This document shows, one piece after another, positions 14,573-22,938 of a DNA stretch of 64,000 nt (position 1 is its first letter; each line of letters starts with the position of its first letter). This DNA comes from Streptomyces virginiae. Lineage in GTDB: Bacteria; Actinomycetota; Actinomycetes; Streptomycetales; Streptomycetaceae. The stretch lies in assembly GCF_000720455.1 (NCBI RefSeq), contig NZ_JOAK01000006.1:376985-440984 (forward strand), read 5' to 3'. Under the pieces are notes generated by a model that saw only the letters and a program-made list of their open reading frames with translations, did not search any database and had not been told where the DNA came from. Made by a program: the position numbers and the translations under genes.

Positions 14573-15676
14573 ATGGATCTCCGGCCGTCGCTCACGCGTC
14601 ACCACCGGTCCCGGCAGCTGAGCCACGCGCAGCTGGCGGCCCCGTTCGCGCTCATCGCCGTCGTGACGGTGGTCGACATCCTCGCTCCGCCCGAGGTGCA
14701 CCTCGGGCCGTTCCTGGCCGCCGCACCGGCCATGACGGCTTCGTTCGCGGGGCCCCGGATGACGGGCTTCGTGGGGCTGGTGGCCGTGCTGGCCCAGGTG
14801 ATCGTCTCGGCGACGCGCACCACCCTGACCGACCTGAACCACACCTTCCAGATCATCGCGCTCGTCATGATCTCGGTCTTCGTGACCTTCTTCGCCCACC
14901 TGCGGGAGGTGCACGAGAAGGAGGTGGTCCAGCTGCGCACGGTGGCCGAGACCGCCCAGCAGGTGGTCCTGCGGCCGCTGCGCGACCGGATCGGACCGCT
15001 CGGCGTCGCCTCGGTGTACCTGGCCGCGGCGGCGGAGGCCCAGATCGGCGGCGACCTGTACGCGGCCGCCCGTACGGCCACGGGGACGCGGTTCATCATC
15101 GGCGACGTCCGCGGCAAGGGCCTGGAGGCGGTCGGGGACGCCGCGCTCGTACTCGGCGCCTTCCGGGCCTCCGCGCACCAGGAGGCCGAACTGACCGGGC
15201 TGGTGGACTACCTGGAGGCCGCGGTCTCCGCGGACCTGGACGGCGGGGACGAGGGCGAGAGCTTCGTGACGGCGGCGGTGCTGGAGATCCCCGACGACGA
15301 GCCGGTGGTGCGCCTGGTCAGCTGCGGGCATCCGCCGCCGCTGGTCCTGCGCCGCGACGGCGCGGTCGTGGGCCTCGACGTCGCCCTGTCCGCGCCGCCG
15401 CTGGGTCTCGCAGGGCTCGTGGCGGCCACGGTCACCGCGCAGACCTTCCCCTTCGGGCCCGGTGACGTGCTCCTGCTGTACACGGACGGCGTCCTGGAGG
15501 CGCGCGACCGGACGGGCGCCTTCTATCCCCTCGCGGAACGGGTCGCCGCGAGCACCGGCACGCCCCCGCAGGCGCTGCTGGACCACCTGTGCGGGGACCT
15601 GCTCGCGCACGCGGCCGGGAACACCCTGGGCGACGACGCGGCGATGGTCGCGGTCGAGCGGCCCGCGAAGCCCTGA
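14573..15676 (+). CDS. membrane PP2C/SpoIIE-type serine phosphatase
   Basis: The 367-residue protein has three to four membrane helices in residues 20-115 and a coiled linker (LREVHEKEVVQLRTVAETAQQ). A PPM phosphatase domain of the SpoIIE/RsbU type follows at about 130-365, with metal-binding motifs EAQIGGDLYAA and IIGDVRGKGLEA, then SCGHPPPLVL, LYTDGVLEARD and a terminal DDAAMV. Such proteins dephosphorylate anti-sigma-factor antagonists in partner-switching systems; no partner is encoded nearby. The ATG has AGGAGGG directly against it, so the nearby in-frame GTG at 14558 or a later codon is possible. Confidence 0.88.
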   Translation: MDLRPSLTRHHRSRQLSHAQLAAPFALIAVVTVVDILAPPEVHLGPFLAAAPAMTASFAGPRMTGFVGLVAVLAQVIVSATRTTLTDLNHTFQIIALVMISVFVTFFAHLREVHEKEVVQLRTVAETAQQVVLRPLRDRIGPLGVASVYLAAAAEAQIGGDLYAAARTATGTRFIIGDVRGKGLEAVGDAALVLGAFRASAHQEAELTGLVDYLEAAVSADLDGGDEGESFVTAAVLEIPDDEPVVRLVSCGHPPPLVLRRDGAVVGLDVALSAPPLGLAGLVAATVTAQTFPFGPGDVLLLYTDGVLEARDRTGAFYPLAERVAASTGTPPQALLDHLCGDLLAHAAGNTLGDDAAMVAVERPAKP

Positions 15677-15714
15677 GGCGGCCCCGGCCGGGCCGCGTTT
15701 GCCAGAATCGGATC

Positions 15715-16086
15715 ATGCTGACCATCGGAACGATCGTCATGGGCGCCGCGGACGTGCGGCGGGCCGCGCAATTCTGGGCCGGGGCACTGGGCTACGTACC
15801 GCGCGACGGTGAGGTGGACGACGGCTGGACCGTCTTGGTCCCGGCCGACGGCGGCGGACCCGGACTGGCGCTCGGGCGCAGCGTCACGCCCGTTCAGGAG
15901 CGCCCCCGCGTCCATCTCGACCTGTACGCGGCGGACGCGGCGGAGCAGGCGGCGGAGGTGGCACGCCTGGTGGCGCTGGGTGCGCGGCACGTGGACTGGG
16001 ACTCCTACCCGGAGGACCCCGATTTCGTGGTGCTGGCGGACCCCGAGGGCAACCGGTTCTGCGTGATCGACGCGACCCACGGCTGA
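15715..16086 (+). CDS. VOC/glyoxalase-like domain protein
   Basis: The 123-residue single-domain protein begins LTIGTIVMGAADVRRAAQFWAGALGY and ends DFVVLADPEGNRFCVIDATHG, the N- and C-terminal VOC signatures. RVHLDLYAAD in the middle supplies the usual His position. It is probably a small-molecule binding or detoxifying protein; the ligand is unknown. It follows the phosphatase gene by 38 bp on the same strand, so co-transcription is possible. Confidence 0.85.
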   Translation: MLTIGTIVMGAADVRRAAQFWAGALGYVPRDGEVDDGWTVLVPADGGGPGLALGRSVTPVQERPRVHLDLYAADAAEQAAEVARLVALGARHVDWDSYPEDPDFVVLADPEGNRFCVIDATHG

Positions 16087-16131
16087 CTCCCCCGGCCGGG
16101 ACCGGCCCGGCCCGTACCCCGATGTCACGGG

Positions 16132-17769
16132 TCAGAGGGCGAGTGTGCGCCAGCCCCGGGTGATCTGGTCCCGGACCGCGCGCGGGTCGGGCAGCGGGGG
16201 CTGCGTCCCTTGCCGCGCCGTCAGGAGCTCGACGAGGGCCGCCCCGTCGGCCGGGCGCGCCGCCGGATCGGCGGTCAGGGCCCGCTCGACGGTTGCGGCG
16301 AGGACCGGGTCGAGCGCGCGTACGGCGGCCAGCGCGGCCGGCTCGGGTCCGGTGTCCACGATCCGGCGGATCACGGCGCCCGTGCTGGTCGCCGAGAACG
16401 GGCTGGTGCCATGGGCCGCGCAGACCACGCAGCAGGCCCACGCCCACACGTCGGCGGCCGTGCCGACGCGCTCGTCGCCGAACTGTTCCGGTGCCATGTA
16501 GGTGAGGGTGCCCGGGCCGCCGCCGGCACGGGTCAGCCGGGTGCCGTCCACGAGCGCCGCGATCCCGAAGTCGAGCAGGTGCGGACCGGCGGTGGTCAGC
16601 ATGATGTTGGCCGGCTTGAGGTCCCGGTGGACCAGGCCCAGCCGGTGGACTCCGGACAGGGCGACGGCCAGGGCCAGGGCGAGGGCGCGCAGCGCCTGCG
16701 GGGAGCCGATCGGACCCTGCTCCCGCAGATGGACGTCGAGGGGCCGGCCGTCCAGCAGTTCCATGGCCAGGTAGGGCCGTCCGGCGTCCACCCCGGCGTC
16801 GAGCACCCTGGCGGTGTACGCGCCGGAGACCATGGAGAGCACCTCCACCTCGCGTTCGAAACGGAGCAGCAGCTCGGCGTGGTCGAGGAGTTCGGGGTGG
16901 ATGGTCTTCAGGGCCACCTGGGTCGCCGCCCCCTCGCGCCGGGCGAGGTACACCGTGCCCATGCCGCCCGCACCGATCCGGCCGAGCAGCCGATACCCGG
17001 CGATGGAGCGCGGCTCGTCGGGGTGCAGGGGCCGGCACGCGATCTGCGGGGCCTCCGTCACGACGGCGACACCTGCGTCGGCGCCCGCGTCGGCCTGCGT
17101 CGGTACGTACGCGACCGGGTGCGCGGGCGGAGCCGACGGGGTGGGCGCCGCGGCCGACGGGGTGGGCCGGGGCTGGGGTCGGGGCCGGGCCCGCGTACTG
17201 GACACGAGGGCGACGAGCCGGCAGACGAGGGCCCCGAGGGCCAGGCCGACGGGGGCAACCGCACCGACCAGCAGCCCGGCGGCGAGGAGCGCGACCACCC
17301 GTACGCGGACCGCCGGCGGCGCCCAGCCGGCGGCCGGATCACCGCCGGCGTGCAGATTGCGCTGTGTCAGGAACGACAGGAGGAGCCAGAGCGCCAGCAG
17401 GCAGGACCCGCCCGCGAGGAACAGGGTCCGTGCGGTGTCGAGAGGCAGCCTGAACTCGATCGCCAGGGCGTAGGGCTGCCCCCAGAGGAGCGGTTCCGCC
17501 AGCAGGTCGAAGCCGGGGACGGACCCGCGCAGCGCCGGTAGCAACACCACCAGGAGGACACCGCCCACGAGCTGCGCGACCGTTTCCCCGACGGCCGCGG
17601 CGGAGCGCCTCACGGGCCCCGTACGTCCTTCCCGCACCGCTGCTGCGCGCTCGCGCACGGCCTGCTGGGCCCCCAGCAGCAGCGGCAGCGACACCAGCCG
17701 CACCAGCAGCGCCGAACCGGCCACGGCCAGGACACCCAGGCTCAGTGCCGTGTCCGCGTACTCCGCCAT
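16132..17769 (-). CDS. Ser/Thr protein kinase with N-terminal membrane domain
   Basis: The 545-residue protein is unusual because its membrane domain precedes the kinase. Hydrophobic helices lie near 10-33, 62-80, 117-135 and 157-190. The first helix and the following Gln/Arg-rich stretch (VRLVSLPLLLGAQQAVRER) loosely recall YidC/Oxa1 insertases. A Pro/Ala linker leads to a Hanks-type kinase from about 258: glycine loop GAGGMG (266-271), Lys288, HRDLKPAN (381-388), DFG (400-402), APE (426-428). All catalytic residues are present. The start ATG has GGGGGAG upstream. It faces convergently a phosphatase/VOC unit, but no direct link is shown. Confidence 0.9.
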   Translation of the reverse strand: MAEYADTALSLGVLAVAGSALLVRLVSLPLLLGAQQAVRERAAAVREGRTGPVRRSAAAVGETVAQLVGGVLLVVLLPALRGSVPGFDLLAEPLLWGQPYALAIEFRLPLDTARTLFLAGGSCLLALWLLLSFLTQRNLHAGGDPAAGWAPPAVRVRVVALLAAGLLVGAVAPVGLALGALVCRLVALVSSTRARPRPQPRPTPSAAAPTPSAPPAHPVAYVPTQADAGADAGVAVVTEAPQIACRPLHPDEPRSIAGYRLLGRIGAGGMGTVYLARREGAATQVALKTIHPELLDHAELLLRFEREVEVLSMVSGAYTARVLDAGVDAGRPYLAMELLDGRPLDVHLREQGPIGSPQALRALALALAVALSGVHRLGLVHRDLKPANIMLTTAGPHLLDFGIAALVDGTRLTRAGGGPGTLTYMAPEQFGDERVGTAADVWAWACCVVCAAHGTSPFSATSTGAVIRRIVDTGPEPAALAAVRALDPVLAATVERALTADPAARPADGAALVELLTARQGTQPPLPDPRAVRDQITRGWRTLAL

Positions 17770-17908
17770 GTCTCCCCCGAGTTGTCCCCGCGGCACCGCC
17801 GACCGAGGAGGTGGAGTATAGGTCCGCAGCAGCCCTGTCAGGGCGCGCACGCCACAACGCCGGGTTTCTAATGGCTACTTGACCCGTTGGCGGCGGCCGG
17901 GGAGCCGG

Positions 17909-18184
17909 TCAGCGGGGTTCGTGGGCGGCCAGGCGGCAGGCGCCGGTGGCTGCGCCGCCCGGAACTCCGGCTTCGGTGAGGCCCGACACGCAGCCCTGGA
18001 GATCGCCGACCACGCCGCGGCGGCACGCGGCGGTGACGGCCTCGGTGGTCTCCGTGCCGGCCTGGGCCGCCGTCTGCGTGCAGGCCGGGATGTCCGCCGG
18101 AGCGGTCGGGGCGGCGGCGACGATGCCGCCGAGCGTGAGGACCAGGCCGGTGAGGACCCCGGCGGTTCGGACGGACCTTCGCAT
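17909..18184 (-). CDS. small secreted cysteine-containing protein
   Basis: The 91-residue precursor starts MRRSVRTAGVLTGLVLTLGG, a Sec signal peptide likely cut near PTAPA (about 28-31). The roughly 60-residue mature part has four cysteines (PACTQ, AACRR, QGCVSG, GACRL), consistent with two disulphides. I do not recognise the family. A GAGGTG sequence lies upstream of the ATG. It is preceded by the Vat-like acetyltransferase gene only 58 bp away on the same strand, but no functional link is evident. Confidence 0.7.
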   Translation of the reverse strand: MRRSVRTAGVLTGLVLTLGGIVAAAPTAPADIPACTQTAAQAGTETTEAVTAACRRGVVGDLQGCVSGLTEAGVPGGAATGACRLAAHEPR

Positions 18185-18242
18185 GGCGCACACCTCACCC
18201 GCGGTCGTTTCCGTGCCCCCTTCCACCGTACGGCCGCCCGCA

Positions 18243-18896
18243 TCACCCCACACCACGAGGCGGTGCGACCTGTTCGAGGTCGCTGACGGTGCCGGACATG
18301 AGGGCCCGGATGTGTTCGGTGAGGTGCTCTGCGGGCCAGTCCCACCAGGCGAGGGCGAGGAGACGGGCGATGGCGTCGTCGTCATGGCGGCGGCGGACGA
18401 GGCGGGCCGGGTTGCCGCCGACGATGCCGTAGTCGGGGACGTCGTTCACGACCACGGCTCCGGACGCGATGATCGCGCCGTGCCCGATGCGGACTCCGGG
18501 CATGACCATGGTGTCGTAGCCGAACCAGACGTCGTTGCCGACGACGGTGTCGCCCCTGCCGGGCAGGTCCCGGAGCAGGTCGAAGTGCTCGGCCCAGGAG
18601 CCGCCCATGAGGGGAAAGGGGAACGTGGACGGGCCGTCCATGCGGTGGTTGGCGCCGTTCATGATGAACCGCACCCCGGTGCCCAGCGCACAGAACTTAC
18701 CGATGATCAGTTTCTCCGGCCCGTAGTGGTAGAGCACGTTGCGGGTCTCGAACGCGGTCGGATCCTCCGGGTCGTCGTAGTAGGAGTACTCCCCGACCTC
18801 GATGAGCGGCGAGGTCACCAGCGGCTTCAGCAGGACCACGCGCGGCTGGTCGGGGAACGGGTGAAGCACCGTCGGGTCCGCAGGAAGGCGGTTCAT
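18243..18896 (-). CDS. Vat/CatB-type xenobiotic O-acetyltransferase
   Basis: The 217-residue protein matches hexapeptide-repeat acetyltransferases of the streptogramin A (Vat) type. It has GKFCALGTGVRFIMNGANHRMDG (about 66-88) with the catalytic His84, left-handed beta-helix repeats (VVGNDVWFGYDTMVMPGVRIGHGAIIASGAVVVNDVPDY) and the family motif GIVGGNPARLV. Length is typical for Vat (about 210-220). These enzymes use acetyl-CoA to inactivate group A streptogramins or related acceptors. No mobile element surrounds it, so it looks chromosomal. True antibiotic substrate cannot be read from sequence. Confidence 0.87.
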   Translation of the reverse strand: MNRLPADPTVLHPFPDQPRVVLLKPLVTSPLIEVGEYSYYDDPEDPTAFETRNVLYHYGPEKLIIGKFCALGTGVRFIMNGANHRMDGPSTFPFPLMGGSWAEHFDLLRDLPGRGDTVVGNDVWFGYDTMVMPGVRIGHGAIIASGAVVVNDVPDYGIVGGNPARLVRRRHDDDAIARLLALAWWDWPAEHLTEHIRALMSGTVSDLEQVAPPRGVG

Positions 18897-19061
18897 GGCA
18901 GTCGCTTTCGGTCCGGCACGGGTGGCGGATGCCCCCCATTGTGCCGGGGCGTGCGCGGCCGTCCCCCACATCGCCCGATGCGGCGTCGACTCCTCTTTCA
19001 GCCCTTGGAAGGGCGGTTGACCTGCTCTTTGGCCATCTTGAGGAGATCATGGCTGAAAATT

Positions 19062-19079
19062 CTTGCAGAAACTTGCAAG
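19062..19079. promoter_or_regulatory. CTTGCAG-type repeat (MalR/Reg1-like operator)
   Basis: CTTGCAG at 19062-19068, three A residues, then CTTGCAAG at 19072-19079 form a direct repeat 30 bp upstream of the amylase-inhibitor start. TTGCAG-type repeats are known near Streptomyces alpha-amylase and maltose promoters, where MalR/Reg1 binds. The assignment here comes from that recollection plus position. Confidence 0.45.
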
Positions 19080-19108
19080 CATCGTCATGCCGCCCGAGGA
19101 TTCGGGGC

Positions 19109-19459
19109 ATGGCAAACCACAGGACACGCACAGTCCGCCCCGTCGCCCTCATGGCCATGACCGCGGCAGGTCTCCTGCTGACCCCGGCCACCGCCCCGTC
19201 GGCCGCGGCGGCCACCGGATCGCCGGCCCCGGCGTGCGTGGAGTACGTCCAGAGCTGGCGCTACACCGACGTCCACAACGGCTGCGGTGACACCGTGGCC
19301 GTCACGGTCGAGTACACGAACGGCCAGTGGGCCCCGTGCCGCGTCCTCGAACCCGGCGGCCGGGCGACGTTTTCCGGCTACGGGACGGGCGGCAACTACG
19401 TCACGGGGCTACGGACGTGCGACCCCGCCCCGGCGACCGCCGACAGGCCCGCTTCCTGA
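19109..19459 (+). CDS. tendamistat-family alpha-amylase inhibitor
   Basis: The 116-residue precursor has a signal peptide (1-35, ending SAAAA) and a mature domain of tendamistat type. CVEYVQSWRY (43-52) contains the inhibitory Trp50-Arg51-Tyr52 triad. Four cysteines at 43, 59, 77 and 104 give spacings of 16, 18 and 27, nearly identical to the two disulphides of tendamistat. NGCGDTVAVTVEY also matches. Such secreted proteins bind animal and microbial alpha-amylases tightly. A CTTGCAG repeat lies upstream and a 13-bp hairpin follows. Similarity is from memory of the tendamistat sequence but covers the active loop and all cysteines. Confidence 0.88.
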   Translation: MANHRTRTVRPVALMAMTAAGLLLTPATAPSAAAATGSPAPACVEYVQSWRYTDVHNGCGDTVAVTVEYTNGQWAPCRVLEPGGRATFSGYGTGGNYVTGLRTCDPAPATADRPAS

Positions 19460-19505
19460 TGTCCCGCTTTCCCCTTCCTTAAGCGGAACCTAAGACTCAT
19501 CAGGG

Positions 19506-19541
19506 CCGCACCGAAACGAACGAATGTCCGTTTCGGTGCGG
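19506..19541. terminator. 13-bp hairpin between inhibitor and chitinase genes
   Basis: CCGCACCGAAACG at 19506-19518 and CGTTTCGGTGCGG at 19529-19541 are perfectly complementary around a 10-nt loop. It may end the amylase-inhibitor transcript, or act as an operator, since TAGCGT just downstream (about 19543) could be a -10 box for the chitinase gene. Confidence 0.55.
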
Positions 19542-19593
19542 CTAGCGTGCTGCCGCAACCCCAACTCCCCAGTAACACAGAGGCAGGCACGCG

Positions 19594-21078
19594 ATGGGCA
19601 GCACAGTCGGTCACCGGCGCAGGACGAGTCGTACGGCCAGGGTCACGGGCGCGATCGTGGCGGCGGCGGTGATCGGCGGCGCGGCCTTCGCGCTCACCGG
19701 AACCGCCCACGCCGGTACCGTCGGCGCCGTCTACACGAAGTCCAGCTCCTGGAGCGGTGGTTACACCGGGCAGTACGTCATCACCAACAGCACCGGGCAG
19801 GCACAGTCGGGCTGGACGCTGGAGTTCGACCTGCCGGCGGGCACGAAGATCGACTCGCTCTGGAACGGCACCCACACCGTCGCCGACCGGCGCGTCACCG
19901 TGAAGCCCGCAAGCTGGAACGGCCAGTTGGCGGCCGGCGCCTCCGTCACCGTCGGCTTCGTGACGAGCGGCTCCGGCGCCCCCGGTGACCCGACGGGCTG
20001 CCGCATCAACGGGGTGAAGTGTTCCGTGGACCAGGGCGCGACGGCCCAGCCGAGCGGGCGCCCCACCGCCCGTCCCACCGCCACCGCGGCGCCGACCACG
20101 GCCCCGACGGCGTCGGCCACCTCCGCCGCACCGACCCGGACCGCTTCGCCCTCCCCCACGGCGACCGCGCCGGCCCCCACGGGCGGCGGCGCGCGCTTCG
20201 CCCCGTACGTGGACACCTCGCTGTACCCCGCGTACGACCTGCTCGACACCGCCGCCCAGACCGGTGTGAAGGAGTTCCACCTCGCCTTCATCACCTCCGG
20301 CGGCAGCTGCGCACCGCTGTGGGGCGGCGTCACCGATCTCGCGAACGACAAGGTCGCCGCGCAGATCGGTGCGCTGCGCGCCAAGGGCGGCGACGTCCGG
20401 GTGTCCTTCGGCGGGGCCGCCGGGCACGAACTCGCCCTGAACTGCTCCACCGTGGACGACCTGGCCGCCGCCTACGGGAAGGTCGTCGACCAGTACCGGC
20501 TCACCAAGGTCGACTTCGACATCGAGGGCGCGGCCCTGCCGGACACCGCCGCCAACGCGCGCCGCGCGCAGGCCATCGCCAAGCTCCAGAAGTCCCACCC
20601 GGGTCTCGACGTGGCCTTCACCCTGCCCGTGATGCCCGAGGGCCTGACCCAGCCGGGCGTGGCCCTGCTGGCCGACGCCCGCAAGAACGGCGTCCGCGTC
20701 GACGCCGTCAACATCATGGCGATGGACTACGGTCCCGCGTACAGCGGCGACATGGGGCAGTACGCGATCCAGGCCGCGACGGCCACGCAGGCCCAGATCA
20801 AGGGGGTGCTCGGGCTCTCCGACGCGGCGGCGTGGAAGGCCGTCGCCGTCACGCCGATGATCGGTGTCAACGACGTGACCAGCGAGGTCTTCACCGTCGC
20901 GGACGCCACGCAGCTCGTGGAGTTCGCGGCGGCGAAGGGGATCGGCCGGCTGGCGATGTGGTCCTCGACGCGTGACAAGCAGTGCGCCGCCGGAGCCGTC
21001 AACCACGCCGACGCCACCTGCAGTTCGATCCTCCAGCAGCCGCTGGCCTTCACCAGGGCCTTCGGCGCCCTCAAGTAG
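19594..21078 (+). CDS. secreted chitinase: CBM2 plus GH18
   Basis: The 494-residue protein has a signal peptide (1-40). A family 2 carbohydrate-binding module follows at about 43-144 with the surface tryptophans typical of CBM2 (SSWSGGYTGQY, SGWTLEF, SLWNGTHT, ASWNGQL) and a Cys136/Cys143 pair. A Thr/Ala/Pro linker (150-197) leads to a GH18 catalytic domain from 200. The catalytic sequence KVDFDIEG places Glu311 as acid/base, with substrate-stabilising residues MAMDYG later. It degrades chitin outside the cell. The ATG follows weak AGAGGCAGG. No DasR box or chitinase direct repeat was found upstream. Confidence 0.92.
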   Translation: MGSTVGHRRRTSRTARVTGAIVAAAVIGGAAFALTGTAHAGTVGAVYTKSSSWSGGYTGQYVITNSTGQAQSGWTLEFDLPAGTKIDSLWNGTHTVADRRVTVKPASWNGQLAAGASVTVGFVTSGSGAPGDPTGCRINGVKCSVDQGATAQPSGRPTARPTATAAPTTAPTASATSAAPTRTASPSPTATAPAPTGGGARFAPYVDTSLYPAYDLLDTAAQTGVKEFHLAFITSGGSCAPLWGGVTDLANDKVAAQIGALRAKGGDVRVSFGGAAGHELALNCSTVDDLAAAYGKVVDQYRLTKVDFDIEGAALPDTAANARRAQAIAKLQKSHPGLDVAFTLPVMPEGLTQPGVALLADARKNGVRVDAVNIMAMDYGPAYSGDMGQYAIQAATATQAQIKGVLGLSDAAAWKAVAVTPMIGVNDVTSEVFTVADATQLVEFAAAKGIGRLAMWSSTRDKQCAAGAVNHADATCSSILQQPLAFTRAFGALK

Positions 21079-21090
21079 CCCACGCCCCGG

Positions 21091-21130
21091 CCGGCTCGGG
21101 CCGGCTCGGGCCAGCTCGGGCCGGCTCAGG
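21091..21130. repeat. 10-bp tandem repeat between convergent genes
   Basis: Four copies of CCGGCTCGGG (two exact, two with one change) lie between the chitinase stop and the end of the next, convergent gene. The GGCC-rich units can also pair with each other and may serve as a weak terminator. Confidence 0.7.
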
Positions 21131-21773
21131 CCAGGATGCCCGCGCGGGTGGCGATGTCGAGCGCCACGTCGAGACGTGGGGCGGGGCCGCCCTCCGCACC
21201 GGGCACGGTCAGCAGGGCCGTCACCGCGTCGGCGTCGGCCCTGCCCTCCCGCACGAGCGCCGCGAACCGGTCGACGGCCCCGGTGAGGGCCCGCTCGTGC
21301 ACGTGGGGAACGTCGAAGGAGGACGCCGTGAGCCCGAGGAACTCCTCGTGCGAGCCGACCCAGGGCGCGGCCCCCTCCAGCCCGTCCTCGCGCACCTCCT
21401 CCGGGTACGGGATGCGGTGCCATGCGCCGTCCTCCCACCAGTAGACGAAGCCGAACAGGTTGCCTTCGGCGTCGTCCCGCAGGAGGTCCCAGGGCAGCCA
21501 GTCGGGCCCGCCCGCGAGGAAGTCGATCTGCTCGTCGCCCACGTGGGTGTGGCTGCCGTCGGGGTCCTGGCCGCAGAACACGGCGCGTCCCCCGTCGAAC
21601 ACGCTCAGGCGCCACCAGCCGTCGCCGCCGGTGCTGTGGCACCAGAGGCCGTCCTCGTCGAGGGCGAACTCCGTCCGTGTGGAGCAGGCGGCGTCGACCA
21701 TGGCCATGATCGCGGCTCTGGCCCACAACTGCTCGGGGTGGTCGAGGTCTTCGGGCCGGCTCGGCGTGTGCAT
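21126..21773 (-). CDS. hypothetical soluble protein
   Basis: I do not recognise this 215-residue protein. It is acidic, has no signal peptide, and contains several Trp-rich blocks: DGLWCHSTGGDGWWRLSVFDGGRAVFCGQD, then PDWLPWDLLRDDAEGNLFGFVYWWEDGAWHRIPYP. This Trp-rich beta pattern recalls Streptomyces SMI1/SUKH- or DUF-type cytoplasmic proteins. The C-terminal 60 residues are helical and Ala/Val-rich. The ATG follows GGAG at good spacing. It is alone on its strand. Confidence 0.78.
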   Translation of the reverse strand: MHTPSRPEDLDHPEQLWARAAIMAMVDAACSTRTEFALDEDGLWCHSTGGDGWWRLSVFDGGRAVFCGQDPDGSHTHVGDEQIDFLAGGPDWLPWDLLRDDAEGNLFGFVYWWEDGAWHRIPYPEEVREDGLEGAAPWVGSHEEFLGLTASSFDVPHVHERALTGAVDRFAALVREGRADADAVTALLTVPGAEGGPAPRLDVALDIATRAGILA

Positions 21774-22125
21774 CGTGTGATCTCCTTCCGGGTGCCGGGC
21801 AAGCCTCGCACGCCGCGGGCGGGGCGCCGGAAGGGGGTCCGCCGCCGGCCGCGTGATCCCGTGCACCGTCCGTTCGGCCGCTGCCGGTCGGCCGAATTGC
21901 CGATGGTCGGGCGGACCCGCCCGCGGGGACCCTCATGAAGGGCCGCTTCACCCCCTTTCCCGCCATTTCCTCCGGCTCGTGGGCGAGGTCTACGACAGCA
22001 GCAGCACCCGCCCCGGCCCACATGGTGAGAGGATCCCGGCCCCATCAGGCCCCTCTGCCGAGCGATCGCGCCATTGTGCGCGCCGGGCCGACTCCACGGC
22101 GCACGAACCGGGTTACCGTCCGCGC

Positions 22126-22872
22126 ATGTTTTCGAATCCGCGAACTCCCGCAGCGTTGCCGCGCAGTCGACGGGCCTTGCTGCGCACCGCCGTCGCCGGC
22201 ACCGCCGCCGCTGTCGGCGCGGGCCTGGCGCTCGGCTCGGCCGCTCCCGCCTCCGCCGCCTCTCGGGATGCCGAGAGCACCGGGCCCGTCACCACGCCCG
22301 AACAGGCGCTGCGCCGGCTGGCGGCCGGCAACCACCGCTGGCGGACCCGGCAGCAGGAGCATCCGCACGAGTCCGGCGCGCTGCGCCGCCGGCTCGTCCA
22401 GGGCCAGCACCCGTTCGCGGTCGTGCTGGGCTGTGTCGACTCGCGCGTGCCACCCGAACTGGTTTTCGACCAGGGGCTGGGAGACCTGCTGACCGTGCGC
22501 TCCGCGGGTGAGGTGCTCGACGAGGCCGTGCTCGGGAGCGTCGCGTACGGGGTGCTGGAACTGCGCGTACCGCTGGTGCTCGTACTGGCCCACCAGTCCT
22601 GCGGAGCCGTCGCGGCGGCCGTCCACGCGGACGAGACGGGCGAGCCGCTGCCCGCCCACATCCAGTACCTGGCCGATCAGATACGGCCGTCCATAGAGCG
22701 GGGTCAGCACGGGGACGCCCGGGTCGACGCGACGATCAACGCGCACGCGCGCGGCGTCCGCGGACGCCTGGCGGCGGAGCCGGACCTCGCGGGGAGGGTG
22801 GCGGCGGGTGAACTGGCCGTGGTCGCCGCCCGCTACGACCTGCGCGACCAGCAGGTACGCGTCCTGTCCTGA
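22126..22872 (+). CDS. Tat-exported beta-carbonic anhydrase
   Basis: The 248-residue protein interconverts CO2 and bicarbonate. The N-terminus has twin arginines (SRRALLR, 14-20) and a hydrophobic stretch ending APASAA, a Tat signal. The beta-class zinc site is complete: Cys103, Asp105 and Arg107 in CVDSRV, His156 and Cys159 in HQSCGA. Export of a folded zinc enzyme fits Tat use. A location in the wall or outside membrane face is predicted. The 352-bp gap upstream (21774-22125) holds the divergent promoters and no gene I can support. Confidence 0.9.
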   Translation: MFSNPRTPAALPRSRRALLRTAVAGTAAAVGAGLALGSAAPASAASRDAESTGPVTTPEQALRRLAAGNHRWRTRQQEHPHESGALRRRLVQGQHPFAVVLGCVDSRVPPELVFDQGLGDLLTVRSAGEVLDEAVLGSVAYGVLELRVPLVLVLAHQSCGAVAAAVHADETGEPLPAHIQYLADQIRPSIERGQHGDARVDATINAHARGVRGRLAAEPDLAGRVAAGELAVVAARYDLRDQQVRVLS

Positions 22873-22889
22873 CCCGGACCGCGCGTACG

Positions 22890-22923
22890 GCCCGTCCCGG
22901 CCGGGGGTCCGGCCGGGACGGGC
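22890..22923. terminator. 15-bp bidirectional terminator
   Basis: GCCCGTCCCGGCCGG at 22890-22904 and its exact complement at 22909-22923 enclose a GGGT loop. It separates the convergent carbonic anhydrase and chaplin genes. Confidence 0.85.
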
Positions 22924-22938
22924 TCGGTGCTACGTCGT

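Noticed and set aside
19460..19593. DasR box or chitinase-type direct repeat upstream of the GH18 gene
   Set aside because: I looked for the DasR ACTGGTCTAGACCAGT-like pattern and TGGTCCAGACCT repeats and found neither.
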